A DNA stretch of 64,000 bases from Gymnogyps californianus (lineage: Eukaryota > Chordata > Aves > Accipitriformes > Cathartidae), in NCBI RefSeq assembly GCF_018139145.2, contig NC_059475.1, positions 20,154,937 through 20,218,936 on the forward strand, written 5' to 3'. Shown here piece by piece: positions 23,226 through 36,700 of this stretch. Positions within the stretch are counted from its first letter, which is position 1, and each line of letters begins with the position of its first letter. The notes beneath the pieces are model-generated. The model was not told the DNA's origin. It made no database searches and saw only the letters and a program-made list of their open reading frames with translations. Made by a program: the position numbers and the translations under genes.

Positions 23226-26173
23226 ACAGCTCTAACATAGGCATTAAAATATTAGGAAAATAATTCTCCCACACAAATGGCTAGAATCAAACAAGGACAA
23301 GAAATTGCAACAGGGCCTTTGCGGAAGTTTTTGGAGTTTACCCTGCTCAGGTTTCCTGTCCAATGTGCTGTGGTCCTGGTGCATGGACACTGAGAAAGCA
23401 GTGGCTGGTATCATTATAACAACTTCTGAATTTGGTAAAAGGAAAAAAAAAAGTGAAAGATGGAAGAAAAGGTGCCAACTATACATCTGTTTCAAGAATC
23501 CTCAATTAACATTATTCATTGCTTGTACAGGGAGCTGTTTCTCTAAGGTGCTTTAAATCACAACTGAAAGGATACAAAGAAAGTTGTAGATCTGTCAACT
23601 GTTACTATTATCATAAGTCTCCTCTTGAGCATAAGTGCCCTGTCTTTAAAAAAAAAAGTACAAAACTAAGTTTCTGCTCCTCCTGATTGCAGAAGAAATC
23701 CTGGCAATACTAACCCTAAATGTTCATAAAGCAGAAGACAAATTAAAAACAAAATGCAACACTGTGAAATAACCTCACGATTTAAAAAAAAAAATCTGCT
23801 TTTGAAGGTATGACTTATCATTTGACTGCCTGTGGATTGGCTGTATCATTACAATGAGACTAGCAAATGTGTCAATTAATTAATATTTGCAGTTTCAATT
23901 TTCATGGCAGGAAGAGAGATACGAAATACTGAACAAGAAAACAGTTTAATCTCTCTCCAGAACACTTCATGTTTTTAAATCATCTCTCCATTCAATCGAC
24001 ATACTGAATGCAGCCTGCTCAGTACATAAATGCAATAAATTAGTGTGGGCTACAGATAAGATTCAGATTCTGCAGAAGCTCAGCTTTCTCAAGAAATAAT
24101 AAAGTCTTCCTACCTGCTCCCTGAGATGCCCAGAAATATTTTCCAGACATGACTCTAAGCAGCAAACAATGCAGTGTTGTTCTCCTAGACAAACACACAG
24201 AAAATGGGTACACAGGCATGTGTTCAGCCCTTCCAGAAGGTAATGATGTCACTACGAAGTCTCAGTGGAGATACTAAGGATCAGGTATCACTAAGGCTAA
24301 GTTTGTGATGTGGGGCAGTCACTCAGACACTGATGGGCAGATTTGCCAGCACAGGGGAATCACAAAGGCAGATTTGGAAGATATAAAGACGACAGCCACT
24401 GCCCTTCCACTGCGAGCAGCACACTAGGGTATCTGAAGATGGTTTGTTTGTTCAGGTAGAGGCATTTGTTCAGGAATCAGGGCAGACAATTCACAGAGCT
24501 CCAGCAAGCAGTCACGCAGCCCAGGTCAGCACATAGCTAGTTGCTTTCAATACTTACAATTTCACAACCTAGACTGTTAACTAGCAGTAGAGTGTTACAT
24601 GAGTGAGTGCCTGGTGTTTGAAACAGGAGCAAGGACCTTGCAACAACGCCACAAAGCACATGTCACTGGATCTTGGTTCTGCATCATTGCTTTTAGTCTA
24701 GCTGCTTGGTTCCTCAAGCTCACCAGGCTGTAATCTGTTCCTGTGAACGCTCACCTAAACACGTGCCTGAGTTGTGACTACATCGGTGAACCACCCTGAT
24801 ACAAATCCTGCTCCTGTAATCTTCCTCCTGGCTGTCAGGGAAGACTGAGCTGATGATCTTTGTCTAGCTGGACGCACACCTGAAGCACTCAGCTCCACAG
24901 AGGAGGGCCAGCTCCCTGTCCAGTGCTACATGAGATAAAAACAAGCCATAAAACACCAAGGAGCAATATAGAAAGTGACATTCACATAGTTGGGAGTAGA
25001 AACCACTGGAAAAAAATGGGGACAGAAAAGCCAAACACACACAAAAAGAAGCTGTAAAAATATCAATGGGACACAAGGTAAAGAAGAGCACAGACAAAAC
25101 CCACAATAGTAACCAGGAATTCACAAGGAAGGACCATAAAAGATGGGCAAGATAAGCAAAGGACAGAGTGACATGACATCCCTTCACAAAAGTAATATTG
25201 TGGGAGTTTTGATGTAGATCGAGGGCAGCCACAGTCATCCATTTACACCCTGGCTGAGAGGAACGCCAAGACCCATGGGCACAAAGGTTCTGCACTACAG
25301 CAGCTTTGTCTGCAAGGCACGGCTAATGCTGCAGCACTTATTAGCATCACATTGCGAAAATAAAAAGTGATCATTGTACAGGTGAAAAAAAGGAAGACTC
25401 CTGGGAATACATCTTACCAAGGAACAGAATGATCCTTATCTCATCAAGCAAAGTAAATAGAGCAGCACAGATTCACCGAGAACGATAGGCAATTAGAGGT
25501 ACAGTCAAAACCTATTGAAAAATCAATGGAAAGATTCACAGTGCCATGCAGATTCTCAATCAGACCCTTAGTTGTGATGCACATATATCAATAACAAAGC
25601 TAGGTATATCATTTTGCCATGCTAAAAGGAAATAATTCCCAGGTTAGAACAGAAGTACAGTCAGCTAAACAAAAAGCATTAGAAGCAGTTTCTGGCTCTT
25701 CTGGGGGGGTGCAAGCATTGGGAGGGGGTATAATACACCGTGTCCTGTAAACAAAGATTTTAAAAAAAAAAAAATCCATGTGAAGACAGCCATGAGAAAC
25801 ACATGGGTCCAACATTAGGGTGTTTATTCAGTAATTCTACTTTAGAGGCTTTATAAAGTATACAAACAACTGAGGCATATAAAACATAACGAGATAAAAA
25901 TAAGTCCATAAAATTGTCTGCCAAGGGAGAGAAAGGGAGAAAAATTCTCTTTTAGGAAGGCTTTGGTTGCTGTCAGTACTGAAACCACAGCTGGCACTAT
26001 TTCTCTCATTGATGAGGAAACATGCAGTCCCTCTTACGTAAAATTTAAATTTCACTGTGGTTTTTGGGGGCAAGAGAGGAGGACAGAGCTGAATCAAGCA
26101 TATAGTGACCAGCAGTGGAAGTACTGGAGGAATCGTTGAGCATTTAAACCATAGCAGCACCTCAGAGTTCCTG
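23226..26173. other. Non-coding stretch, no gene recognised
   Basis: No supported gene. Short A runs occur at about 23647-23658, 23781-23795 and 25760-25773. The 143-codon minus ORF at 24864-25295 is rich in hydrophobic residues because the + strand is A-rich; it has no initiation or domain evidence. Confidence 0.55.
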
Positions 26174-26287
26174 CACATTTTGCTAAGCACCTTACCAAAC
26201 ACAGTGGGCACACAGTTATGGGGACATCGTCCCTGCCCCAAAGGGCTTGTCATTTAAGTCCCCAGGAGAGGAACAGATTCAGACAGC
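26174..26287 (-). repeat. Ancient amniote repeat, same family as 10750-10862, opposite orientation
   Basis: The + strand reads TTTTGCTAAGCACCTTACCA, AACACAG, then CGTCCCTGCCCCAAAGGGCT, TGTCATTTAAGT, and a final AGATTCAGACAG. These blocks follow in the order I remember for a common turtle/crocodile/bird interspersed repeat (a block like GTCCCTGCCCCAAAGAGCTT, then CAATCTAAGT, then ATACAGACAG). It is the reverse complement of the tail seen at 10750. The region 26690-27000 (GAAGGAGG.., GTGAGGTGGCAGAAAAAATG, TTCAAAGCAA) may be a more decayed continuation. Confidence 0.6.
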
Positions 26288-29200
26288 TGTGAAGGAGACA
26301 TGTGAAGGAGACTGTCATGATGGCATCACTTGCCAGCTCAAAAGCTTCTTAGCAGGACAGCCCTTGCTGAACACTGAGGAAAACTGAGCAGAGGCAGCCT
26401 TGCTGCTGCTGGAGGAGGAACAGGAGTGGAGTCGCTCAGCAGGGACCATGCCAGCCCCCGCAGGCAGTGCTCTCCCACCCTCCGCACCCCTTCCTCCCTG
26501 GGCAGCAACAGGGTACTGCCATGGGCAAAGAAAGGGGAACACAGACAGCTTCTGTCACCCTCAGCAGCTTCTCCCTTGAGCAACTGCTTCCAGCACCATG
26601 CCTGGAGCTGGCTCTGCAGGTATTCCCCATGCAGCGGCTGTCTCATCATCTCCCAGCTTGTTGCTGGCAGAGGAGAAAGCTAAGGAAAGACTGAGAATGA
26701 GAAAGTTGTCAGCTTTGTTGACCTTTAACCAGGACTCCTCTTGGATGCCAGATGTGACATGGAAGAAAACATGAAGGAGGCTTTGTGGAAATGCATGACA
26801 AATGAGCACTCAAGACTGACAGAGCAGATGGGGGCTGATGTCTCAGTGCTGCACTGGACAAGATATGCGGGGCAGGGGTAGGATATGAAGAGCTGAATAT
26901 GAAGACGAGTGCTTTGCTCTTGGGTGGTGGAAAAGGAAGCCCTGTGAGGTGGCAGAAAAAATGTTCAAAGCAATAAGGCAGAAATACAGTATTTGTAACC
27001 ACATTCTTGGAACAGGGAAAAAACATGCAGCTCTGACAGACAATGAACTGTCTCAGGAGCCACACAGACTAGAATGAACTGCACAGCTAGAAATTTTGCA
27101 GATCACTGTTGCGGAACTGTGCCCTGGAGCCTTAACTTTGGAAAACCTAGGAGGATTGCATTTTAAGTTATGTCTGAGCTTGCAGCCAGCCAGCCACAAT
27201 GGACCAGAAGGGCACAGCTGCCTTCCAAGCAGCCAGTGACAGCATTTAAGTTCTTTGTTGTCCCTCCCAGACACAGAAAAGAAACCAACCTACTTTCATC
27301 TCATTTGCAACAATAGAGTATGGTCCTCAAAGCTCATGTTCTGGCCACTATTCCCCCATGCTGCCCATTTGTTTCCCAAGCCACCCAGGGCTGCACAGAG
27401 CGAGGCTTAGGAACTAGTCCATCTGACTCTAAACTCAAGAGTCCTTGGTCAGGATGAGACATAGCTCAATAAGCATAAGAATAGCAGGAAAAAAAGTACA
27501 GTCTTTCCTGCTGTTCATTCGCGACATGACTACCATATCTTGGCAGCTCTTCATCCAGAGATCAGCAGACCACAGGTTGCATGGCAGGCCTGCTACCGAC
27601 CCTATTCCACAACCCTGGCACAGAGACCTCCAGCTTATACACTGATCCCAATACCAAGTTCAGAAGTCCTCTCCTTGCTGGCCACAAGTACATCGTACTG
27701 TTTCACAACAAATCCACAGCCAATTGAAAATACTCAAAACAGAGCGTGAATATATTTTAATAGAAAAGCAATTCTATCCACTGGAACTTGTTGCATACTC
27801 CATACCTAACCAAATGCAGCTCTGTTTTCTGCTTCATGCAAAACTACTGCAGAACTGCTAGTTTCCACAGTAGTCCCAGAGCTTGCAACACAATACAGAT
27901 GTGACTGGCCAAGGGATATATGTCAGGGTGTCAGATCCATCAGCAAATTACAGTAAATCAGGCAGGTTACAGTGTGCTAGCTGAGTCATAGTACCTGACA
28001 GTAGTTTTTCACATGTGTTCTCTCAATCTGCTGCAACCACAGGAGGTTTAAGCTATGTAGCTATGGACTCTTACAGCTGGGCAGACCAAGAAATTTGTTA
28101 CCACAGCTCTGCCCACAACATGCCCAATGTCAAAGTCAGACAGAGACTGCATTTCACTCCTCAAAAGGCTTTGTCTAAATACCATGTAACAATGCCTCAC
28201 CAGGAATGATGTGGACCACAAATTCAATAAAAGACATGAGCATAAGTTATTAATTCATTATTGATATTCAAGATTATCGATGACAAAACATCCTAATAAG
28301 CACAAGGTACATCAGTTATCTCCACAAAGATTCATGAAAACCCTTCAAATATTTCAAATACACATACAGAACGAGTGAAAAAAGCAATAAGCATGGGGGT
28401 GGAGGGGGAAATAAGCAAAACATCTTACTCTGTACCTCAAAAACTGTAAATGCTAGGGTGCATATTTTGCTTCAGGACAAAAATCAACCATCATATCAGA
28501 CCATGTCGTTTCTAAGTTTAATTTACAGTAACGATGCTGGGACAAGACTTTATCAGTCATTGGGTAAAAAACAAGTTGTACAGAACAAAGAATATGGACC
28601 ATGACTGGGATTAAAATCAGTCTCAGCAATTGAAAAAGATTAGTTTTCTGAGCAGCGAGGTGATGGCAGCTTTCTTCCTTCCAAGTATTTGGAGAAATTT
28701 TAAATTTAACCCTAAGCTCTCCATTTCCTACTTCTTTAGTTGCCAGCTTTAGTAACTGGCAAAGCCAACTGCAAGTCTCTTCCACAGGTGTCCTGGGAAC
28801 AGACATTGCAACCTTATGCACCTTACCTGGAAAGGACACTGAAACTCTGAAACAAATAAAGGTTTTTTTCCGGTATGTTTAATTGAAGTGGACTCAAAAG
28901 AAAAGGAACTTGACTCAGAAGCAAATTTTACAAGTCTGAAAGAACTGCATGGATCTGATATTTGGAAATGCTTGGGAAGAGTCATTATTTTAGTAGTCCT
29001 TCAGCCATCACTGACTCTTTCAAGAAGTATCTGCTCTTCGTGCTCTCTCTACCCATTATATGATGAAAAAAGTCACAAGCCAAATAAATATTTGTTTTCT
29101 CTTACAAGTCACCTTTAAGATTATAATCCATCCTGATACCAGGACAAGGTGTTCATTTTCAAGTTTAAAGTAATTCATCACTGAGCTAGGATCTGAGCTG

Positions 29201-29661
29201 CACCACGAATAAATGTGTTTCAAAAATACGTAGTTGCCAAGTCTTTACACAGCCATTTGAAATATGTCTAATGCAATCACGCAATCCTGTGGTTTGTTTC
29301 CACTAGAAAGGCTTTTACATTTACATTAATCTCTGGGAATTGTCCTATACTACAGAAAACCACGGAGTGTTCAGATTTGACCACACATTACTTTGAGCTG
29401 CAGACTCTGACTTTTGATTATGTGCTTGAGCAGAAACCTTTGAGTGACAGCTCTGTATTCTGACATAAGGCAATAATTACCCTGTGATGAGAGCCCCAAC
29501 TGAGAGCATGTCCCCACTGTTTTAAAAACAAATCCTCAGGATAAATCCCTGGCATCTTTACATAGCCAGGCTGGGAGGTGAAAAGAGGAGGTAGTATTTT
29601 ATTGATTATGCAAAAGGAGAACTGAAGTAGGTAGGTAGAGTTTTGATGTACGAAGTCATGT
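26288..29661. other. Non-coding stretch, locally GC-rich, no gene recognised
   Basis: 26380-26660 is the most GC-rich part of the window, which is why overlapping ORFs pile up on both strands there, but CpGs are sparse and no CpG-island promoter or splice context is seen. 26690-27000 may be a decayed extension of the repeat at 26174. The rest is unremarkable. Confidence 0.5.
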
Positions 29662-29727
29662 AGACACCTAATCCTCTTGAGATCAGTAGGAGTTAGAGAT
29701 CTAAATGATTTTTGTAGCTTTGGCCAC
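29662..29727. repeat. Short ancient amniote repeat with palindromic core
   Basis: ACACCTAATCCTCTTGAGAT, CAGTAGGAGTTAGAGATCTA, AATGATTTTTGTAGCTTTGG read in order resemble a widespread amniote repeat whose core is an imperfect palindrome (CACCTAACTCCCATTGA / TCAATGGGAGTTAGGTG) followed by CTAAAT and a GGCC block. Only about 65 bp are recognisable, matched by eye. Confidence 0.45.
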
Positions 29728-32269
29728 AATAGATATGTCCACAGTCACACCAATGAGATTTATGTTTTCCTGGGCAGTTACGGATCATCCTCGAGCCTCA
29801 GCCCTGAATCCCTAACTCTCAGCATCTGGCTTCAATCTTAAGAAACAGGACGGCTCTGAAGGCTGGGAAGCTCTACCAGTACAGAAGGACTAGCTCATGC
29901 TATGGCTCTGCCCCTCTCTGCAGCATGGACAACTAACCAGTCCCTGGCTTTCAGGTGATACATGTGCACAGTTGCCAAAATCTGTATCAGAGCCCCTGAA
30001 CCCTTGCCTGGGAGCTTACTCTTCTCATGCCCATTTTGGAAAGCTGCAGGGCACTATGCACTTGTTAAACAAGCCACAGAAACCTAGCTACTTCCTTACT
30101 CTGAAGGAGGAGGTAGAATAGCTCTAGGTCAGGATTAGGTATATAGGCAGACTAATGTGGGGAAAAACTGCCCTGTTATCACCCATCTGTTACATCAGCT
30201 CTGCCAACTCTCCCCATTTTATCTATACTTGACGCTTGACTAAGCACCTAAGCTTCTCAAGAGAGATCATTATACAATTATCACTCTTTTATTGGAGGTT
30301 ATGTTTTAGATTAAGTTTTTGGCTTTCATGTTCACAAAGAAAAACTAAGCGTGACCTTGAGTAGGGTTTAATGTATGATGACCTGGAGAAAGCAGCATAT
30401 TGTGATCTTGTGAGGCCTATAACGTCAGATTTGGGGATGCTCAGGAACCACAAGAGTGGGACAGAGGGCTTCAGCCTCAGAGGTATCTACAAACAAAGTC
30501 ATGCACATCAGGGAACACAAGAGGCAGAGGTCAAATCATTGGGCCATTTTAGGAGCACTTCTGCTCTTGGGCACTTTGTGTGCATGCAGTAAGTCAGCCT
30601 TGCTGGTTTACTACACCTCATGCACAATGAGAGCAGACTCAGTGCATACAAACCAGATTGTAACAGATACCATGACATTCAAAGTGGCACTTCTGAAAAG
30701 GGGCTCCAGGACACAGGCTTAGGTCTTCTGGTGACAAGTCTAGAAGAGAAAAGAGGTACACACAAATACTTGAACAAATGTCAGTGCTCCTATCTGTGTA
30801 CCTGCAGCCTTAGCCATCAAGTTCTCGTGACATTGCAGAAGATCACATCAAAACATTAAGATTAGAATGTAAATAGTCATGATAGCAATATGACAGCATT
30901 CTGATAGTAAATGAAAACGCCATCCAAAAAATTCAGGAAAAGACAAAATTCTCACGGCAATGTTAAAAATAACATATGCACCATGTGGATATGTTAATGT
31001 GCTGTCTTTCAGCCTCACAGGCTGGGCTGGGGGATGGCATGGGTATTTTTGTGTGTGTGCTTCAAGAATAGTTATGACCTTAAAAATAATAATCATTCTT
31101 GCTCACTCACTCTCCAGAGTTCACATTTGGGATTTGCTCTCTCTAATGGGGAAGAAAACTTTTTTTGTCCTCAGAATCTTAGCAATGCCATTTCAAATAA
31201 TACAATGTTAAGGTTGTTATGCTACCAGTGAAAGGTGCCACCTCCACAGCCCCGTAAACTGAAATCCTCCCTACTGCAGCTTCAGTCCAACCACCATAAT
31301 ACACTGCCCTTCAGCCACTCTTTGGTCTGATTTAGCATCGCAGGTGATTTGGCTCCTCCTAAGCACCATTAAACTGTTGACCTCTCCCTCCAGATGACCC
31401 AGTGTGGCTGTGCCAGCTGCAACACAATGTGCCAACTAGCTGGCCCTGGCATCACAGCATTTCATTAAAGCCATTGAAGAGCTAGGACGTGGCAGGATTA
31501 AACAGCAATGCCTTGTTAACAAGAAGAAACACTGACTTTTAGGGCTGGAAATCAGGATAGATGCATGAGTTTCTCTGGAAAGTATGTTGTCACTAAACAA
31601 TAAAACATGGCACAGAAATGGGGTGATTTCATACTGCAGCATTTAACTCTGCCACTACCAGAGGATACGTTCCCTCTCCAGCCTGGCACAGCATAGTACA
31701 AAGCCTTGAGAATGTCCACACTGATAAAGGGTGCCTGAGTGCCAGGTTTACACCCTGGACACTTCACCACGCTCCAACCTTGCTGAGCAGCTGTGAAACC
31801 TCCCCTAAATCTCCTCACCTGCATGCCCCAGTCTGTGCCACAGAAAAGGTCTCTGCACAGCATTCAGCCCTGGTTTGACTGAATGACAAAAGCACAGTTT
31901 TGACCACAGATGCTAGTCTACCATGAAGTGGATTTTGCAGCAGACTACCAAACAACAACAGGTAGCAGTAATTTCAGAAAAGTACCACTCTAGTCCTCAT
32001 GCTGGCCAGGTACTGAGTATTTAAAGACTATGTTACTGGGTCTTTGATTGCTCTTATTCAACACAGCTCTGAAGAACGAGTATTGCATTGCTTAGCCTCA
32101 GCTGAAGCTTTGTACCAAAGTCCTCAGTACCTATAAGAGCAGCAGTTTGATTTAGGTCCCCTCCCCCAAGCCAAGATTCATCATTTCCAGCTAAAGGAAA
32201 GAACAGTATATTTGTTCTGTGCTGAAGCCCCTGGGACTCAGAAGACAAGATGAAATGGAAATTTTCTTC

Positions 32270-32285
32270 TTTTTTTTTTTTTTTT
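32270..32285. repeat. Poly-T run (T16)
   Basis: Sixteen consecutive T residues after a CTTCTT motif. It could be the reverse-strand tail of an old retrocopy, but no parent sequence is recognisable on the adjacent side. Confidence 0.8.
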
Positions 32286-33008
32286 AAACCAGATTTATAC
32301 AACTGGTATGGGCCAGATAAGACAAGAGGGGTTCTTAAGAGGCTAGGTCCCCTGGTACAGAGCACAGATTGAATGTTATCAAGATGGTACATGCCAGTCA
32401 TTAGGATGCTAACTGGCCCTGACAGGGCTCTGGTGACTGAAGAGAACATCCTAACTGTCACTACCTGGAAGCATCGCTGCAGGGAACAGCTCCAAGGAGG
32501 CTAAAGGAAAGAAGCGGGTGTGAGGAGGTAGAGAGATGGGGGATGTTTATAGCTCTCTACAGCTGTCTGCATCACATATTTAAACAAGAGGAAAAATACT
32601 TCTGTCTTTCTACACTGTGCTGCTAAAAATTCCACTAAAAAAATCACTTTGGGTAATTTACATTTAAATGGACTTTGCACATGAAGTAGATTATTTTGCT
32701 AGTCATGTTTACAATTACTTTCCCTCCCCCTTTCCCAGGACTCCATGACTCTTGTCTCCAGCACCATCTTTTCTTTCCCTGTCTCCCAACCTATCCAATT
32801 AAAACATCAGAAATAAATTAACTTGTCAGATTTCCCCACCACCAACTCTCTCCTACTGCTCTCTTCCTGTCAGAGCTTTACTTCATCCTGAAAAATTCTA
32901 GTGTGTTGAGTGTTTTTGTTTGTTTGCTTAGGTGGCTGGATTTGCCATCTATGTACTAGATTTCCAGCACTTTCAAAGCAGAGAATCAAAACCTTCTGAA
33001 CAGCTCAC

Positions 33009-33027
33009 CGGTCACTAAGAGTGACCG
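33009..33027. repeat. Perfect 8-bp hairpin with 3-nt loop
   Basis: CGGTCACT, loop AAG, AGTGACCG: a perfect inverted repeat of 8 bp. Isolated, with no T run after it and no neighbouring repeat. May be chance in 64 kb. Confidence 0.6.
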
Positions 33028-33629
33028 TTTCCAGTTTTGGTTGGACAGCATTCTTGTAAGGCTGGGAGAGCACCAACGGGGAGGTGCAAAACTGAGACTG
33101 GATCATCTACAAATTAAAGAGAAGGCTGAGAGTTATCAAAATGGGGACTGCTGAAAAATAAATGTTATTTGAAGGTGTGTTTTGTACTTCACTGCAAATA
33201 ACTAACAGCACTGAGTGAAGCTCTTGAACCAGTGACTCAGTGGCCTGGATGCGACAAGTTAGCTGTATCCTTTAAGAGACCAGCTGTGAACAAGACAACT
33301 CTGCTAACGAGATGCCAGAACAGACACTTACAACACCGGTCCTCAACCCTGAATCACAGGTCAACATTTCATCCAGGCCCTGTGCACATGAGATGAAACC
33401 CAGAGAAGCTACAATCACATTTAATCTATGACAAAAGCAAGGGAGTTCTGGAATAATATTCCTAGACAAACAAAAATGAATGTTTCTTCTGACAGCCACA
33501 ATCAGCTGTCCACTTTTCTTAATCCCTCACTACCGTAATGCCTAGGCAATCCAGCATATTATCTCCCTAAAACTTCAGGGGGTGCAGACCAGAACCAAAG
33601 CAGCAGGTAAGATCTCCTCTCCACTCCAG

Positions 33630-33777
33630 CAAACTACCCAGGTGCTCCTGTGCAGCCTATTACACCCCATAAATGTCAGTTCTGTGGTCCAAAAATCTGC
33701 TGTGGATGAGAAGATCCTGGCAGAAATTAAGCAAGAGCTTCCATATGTGAACACGCTGATAAATACCTGCAATGCAG
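33630..33777 (+). CDS. Candidate single coding exon, product unknown
   Basis: A 148-bp segment lies between a good acceptor (pyrimidine-rich CTCCTCTCCACTCCAG ending at 33629) and an excellent donor (CAG|GTAAGTC at 33777/33778). One frame is open throughout: phase 0 at the acceptor, 49 codons, ending one base into a codon. The last part reads as a plausible hydrophilic helix containing AVDEKILAEIKQELPYVN. Alternative acceptors lie at 33655 and 33679 in the same segment. I do not recognise the protein and see no partner exon in a compatible phase. It may equally be a non-coding RNA exon or chance; an open frame of this size is common in this window. Confidence 0.25.
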
Positions 33778-36700
33778 GTAAGTCATCCTTCCTTCCTTGC
33801 ACGCCACATGAATTCCTAGCCTTCTAAAACATGCATACAGTAAGATTGTGTCAAGACTGTATGACTAAGGTGATGAGGGGAGGGAAGGGGAGAAAAGTAA
33901 CATGAAAACTAGATTTAGTTACTGGAACTCCAACAGCATCTCCTAAAATGACTGTAGAACACAGAGGGAAGAAAAAATGTTGGGGGGGTGGAAATCGGGA
34001 TGCAAGTCTCCATGCACTATCTTTTGTACTGGCATTGCAGGAATAAAGTTTCTTCTTGAAATAGTTTGCAATGCAAGCAGACAAAGAATGGTGCGGGAAA
34101 AAAACAGACAGAGAGGTGACAAAGCAGCTGGGATTTCCACTCCTCTAGCACCAGCAGAGAGAACAGGACCACAGTTCGTCACCCTCTCTGCTCAACTACA
34201 TCCTTTCCAGCTAGCCTCAGCACAACCCTTCCCAGACGGACTGTAGAAGAGAACATCTGAACACAGCCAGAAGGATCCTGGAGAGCCACAGAATTTGTGC
34301 CTCTCTGCTGCATGCTAGACCTCATCTGTACGACAAACATGACTCGAGAGTGTGTGCTTCCTATTGTGACTTCCATCAAGCCCCTGCAACCAGCTTCACT
34401 TCCCCTTGTAAATAGATTTCATTGCTTCATAAAATGGATGTATTAGTCATGAATAAAAACCAAAAAATTACTGGGAAGGGAAGCAATACTCAATGTACCA
34501 CAGTCAATAAAAGACAGAAGAAAAGAAAAATATTAGCTGGAGAGTTCCAAGAAGGTTAGTGTTACAAAGGAACAAAATATTGGCTCTGACACAGGAAAAA
34601 GCTCTTCTGAATACCAATGTGTTCCACACAGCGACAAAGAAGCTATACTTACCTCAAAAGAGATTAAGTAATATACCATAGCACCTGAGGAAAGGGAGGA
34701 AGGTAGAAGAGGCAAGCAAGCATAAACACAAAGAGAATAAGGCCCCTGAAGTCTGTTTCATATAGCTTCTTCTCCTTCACAAAGGAGATTTATATCTTTT
34801 CCTTGGAAATTCAGCATTCAGGAAAGTGGACTTAGAAGTATAACTCCATAATAATACCCTCTTTTCCAGTCCCCAGGAAACTATAATACTGATATACTGG
34901 TCAAAGAAATAAATGTGCCTCAGAGTTCCATACAAGGCACTTCTGCCTTTCTGAAGTTAATCCAGCTCTAAGATGGATAAGCAAAAGGCCAACACTAGTG
35001 GAAAAATACCGCAGAAAGTATTTGTGTAGATAAAAGGAGCTTTCTAAAGGCCAGTGTTCCTGTCATGATGGAATAATTTTCATTCTCTAGATAAAGAGCT
35101 GGAGAATAAAAGTAGAAAAAGCTACAGCACACAACTGGCTCCCTGCGTACCAGGACGTATTTGCTGGTTGGGGACTATGCTTTACTGAAAATGCTTAATC
35201 AGTTAAATTTAAAACTGGAAATATTTCATATGGGATTCATTTGAGCAAATGTTGACATCAACATCTGCACTAGTTACCCGGACTGCCGCTACAGTCAATG
35301 GAGAGAAACAGGCACCTGCAGGGCAGGATTCATCTGTTTCTAAAGCAGTTGTCTAAAACAGGGTCAGATGAACTGCCCCCTAAAATATCTATTTTTTTTC
35401 CTGACTGGAAGGAGAGTCCATATAACTCAGTCAAATGTAGACAGCTAGTTTGTAGACATCTGAAGCTAATGGTGGACTCATTTCACCAAGCATCAAAATG
35501 ATTGCAGCACCTCACTTGAGACTCAAGTACAGACACGGGGTTTGCAAAAATGAATCCACTTTCTTCTCACTATGATGACTGGAAATCTTAGTCTGGAGAA
35601 TGCAAATACAAGTCCCAAGCTTCTATACAATCTATGTTACTAATTAAAATGAATCAAGATGCAGCCCTTATAGTTGCAGAGATAGCCTTTTAAACGCAAG
35701 CAAAATGCAAGTGGGAGCAACACTGTATTCCTGAGCCTGCAGATTGATACAAACAGGACTTCAGTGATGCTCAAGAACATGAACAGAGCCATCGGAGGAA
35801 AATTCACAAGACTGACAGTTTTGCTTTTACAAAATAATTCTCCCTTAGATTCATGTCGACAGAGCTGTCCCTCAGCTCCTAATCCCTCAGCTCCTAATCC
35901 TGGGTTTAAATGCAGCTTCCAGGAGCAGAGGGGAAGATGATAAGCCCCAGATTTCCATTAAAACAACATTTTTTTTATTGGTGAACAAGGCAAATGAGTC
36001 CTAAAAATAGAACTTAATGATGTAGACTGCAAGTGTCCAAATCCATGGCCTGGCACAAGAGCTCATATAGCCCTAACTGACTAGGCCCTGAGAGAAGGGG
36101 AACACTAAGCTGTTCCCTTTTCCCTCTCCTGTCAAGTGCTGTTTTGTCCCATAACACAGGTGGCTGGGAGCAGGTTACAAGAACAATCCACACAGCCCAC
36201 AGCTCCTCTCCCTGTTCGCTTGCAAGGGATTCTCTGGGAAAAGCACAGGCAGGACTGGGTCACCTTCACCAGGATGCCAGCAGCCCACTGCTGGTCATCG
36301 TCTTCCTCCACTTGCTACTCAGGAAGAGAAGCATCCTATGCACATGTTCACATCTGGGAAACATTAGACAACTACCATAGATAGACCAACTGTACTGTGT
36401 ATGCAAGAAGTACACCACTCACCAGCCTGCAGTATAAACTGTGTGTTTCCTCCATCTGGAAGGGTTGGGCACAACTAGGATGAAGTCTCTATTCAGGCAG
36501 GAGCATTTATTAATGCAGTGGTCATTTATTCCACATGGGCTGAAACCTCTCTGATTAGGGACCATTTTCTTGTCCTGCAGCTGTACAGTGCTTACACAGC
36601 ATGAGTTGCCAGTTGGGGCTCATGAACACTGCTGTGGTACAAACAAATAAAATCAGCCTTATTCAGAACAAATTCCAAAGCAGAAGCTGTTTGCTTGCCC

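Larger units (their letters stand above)
29728..33629. other. Non-coding stretch, no gene recognised
   Basis: No supported gene or mobile element. It holds a T16 run at 32270-32285 and an 8-bp perfect hairpin at 33009-33027. Confidence 0.55.

Noticed and set aside
24864..25295. 143-codon minus ORF resembling a membrane protein
   Set aside because: The hydrophobicity follows from an A-rich opposite strand; no start context, no family match, no exon structure.
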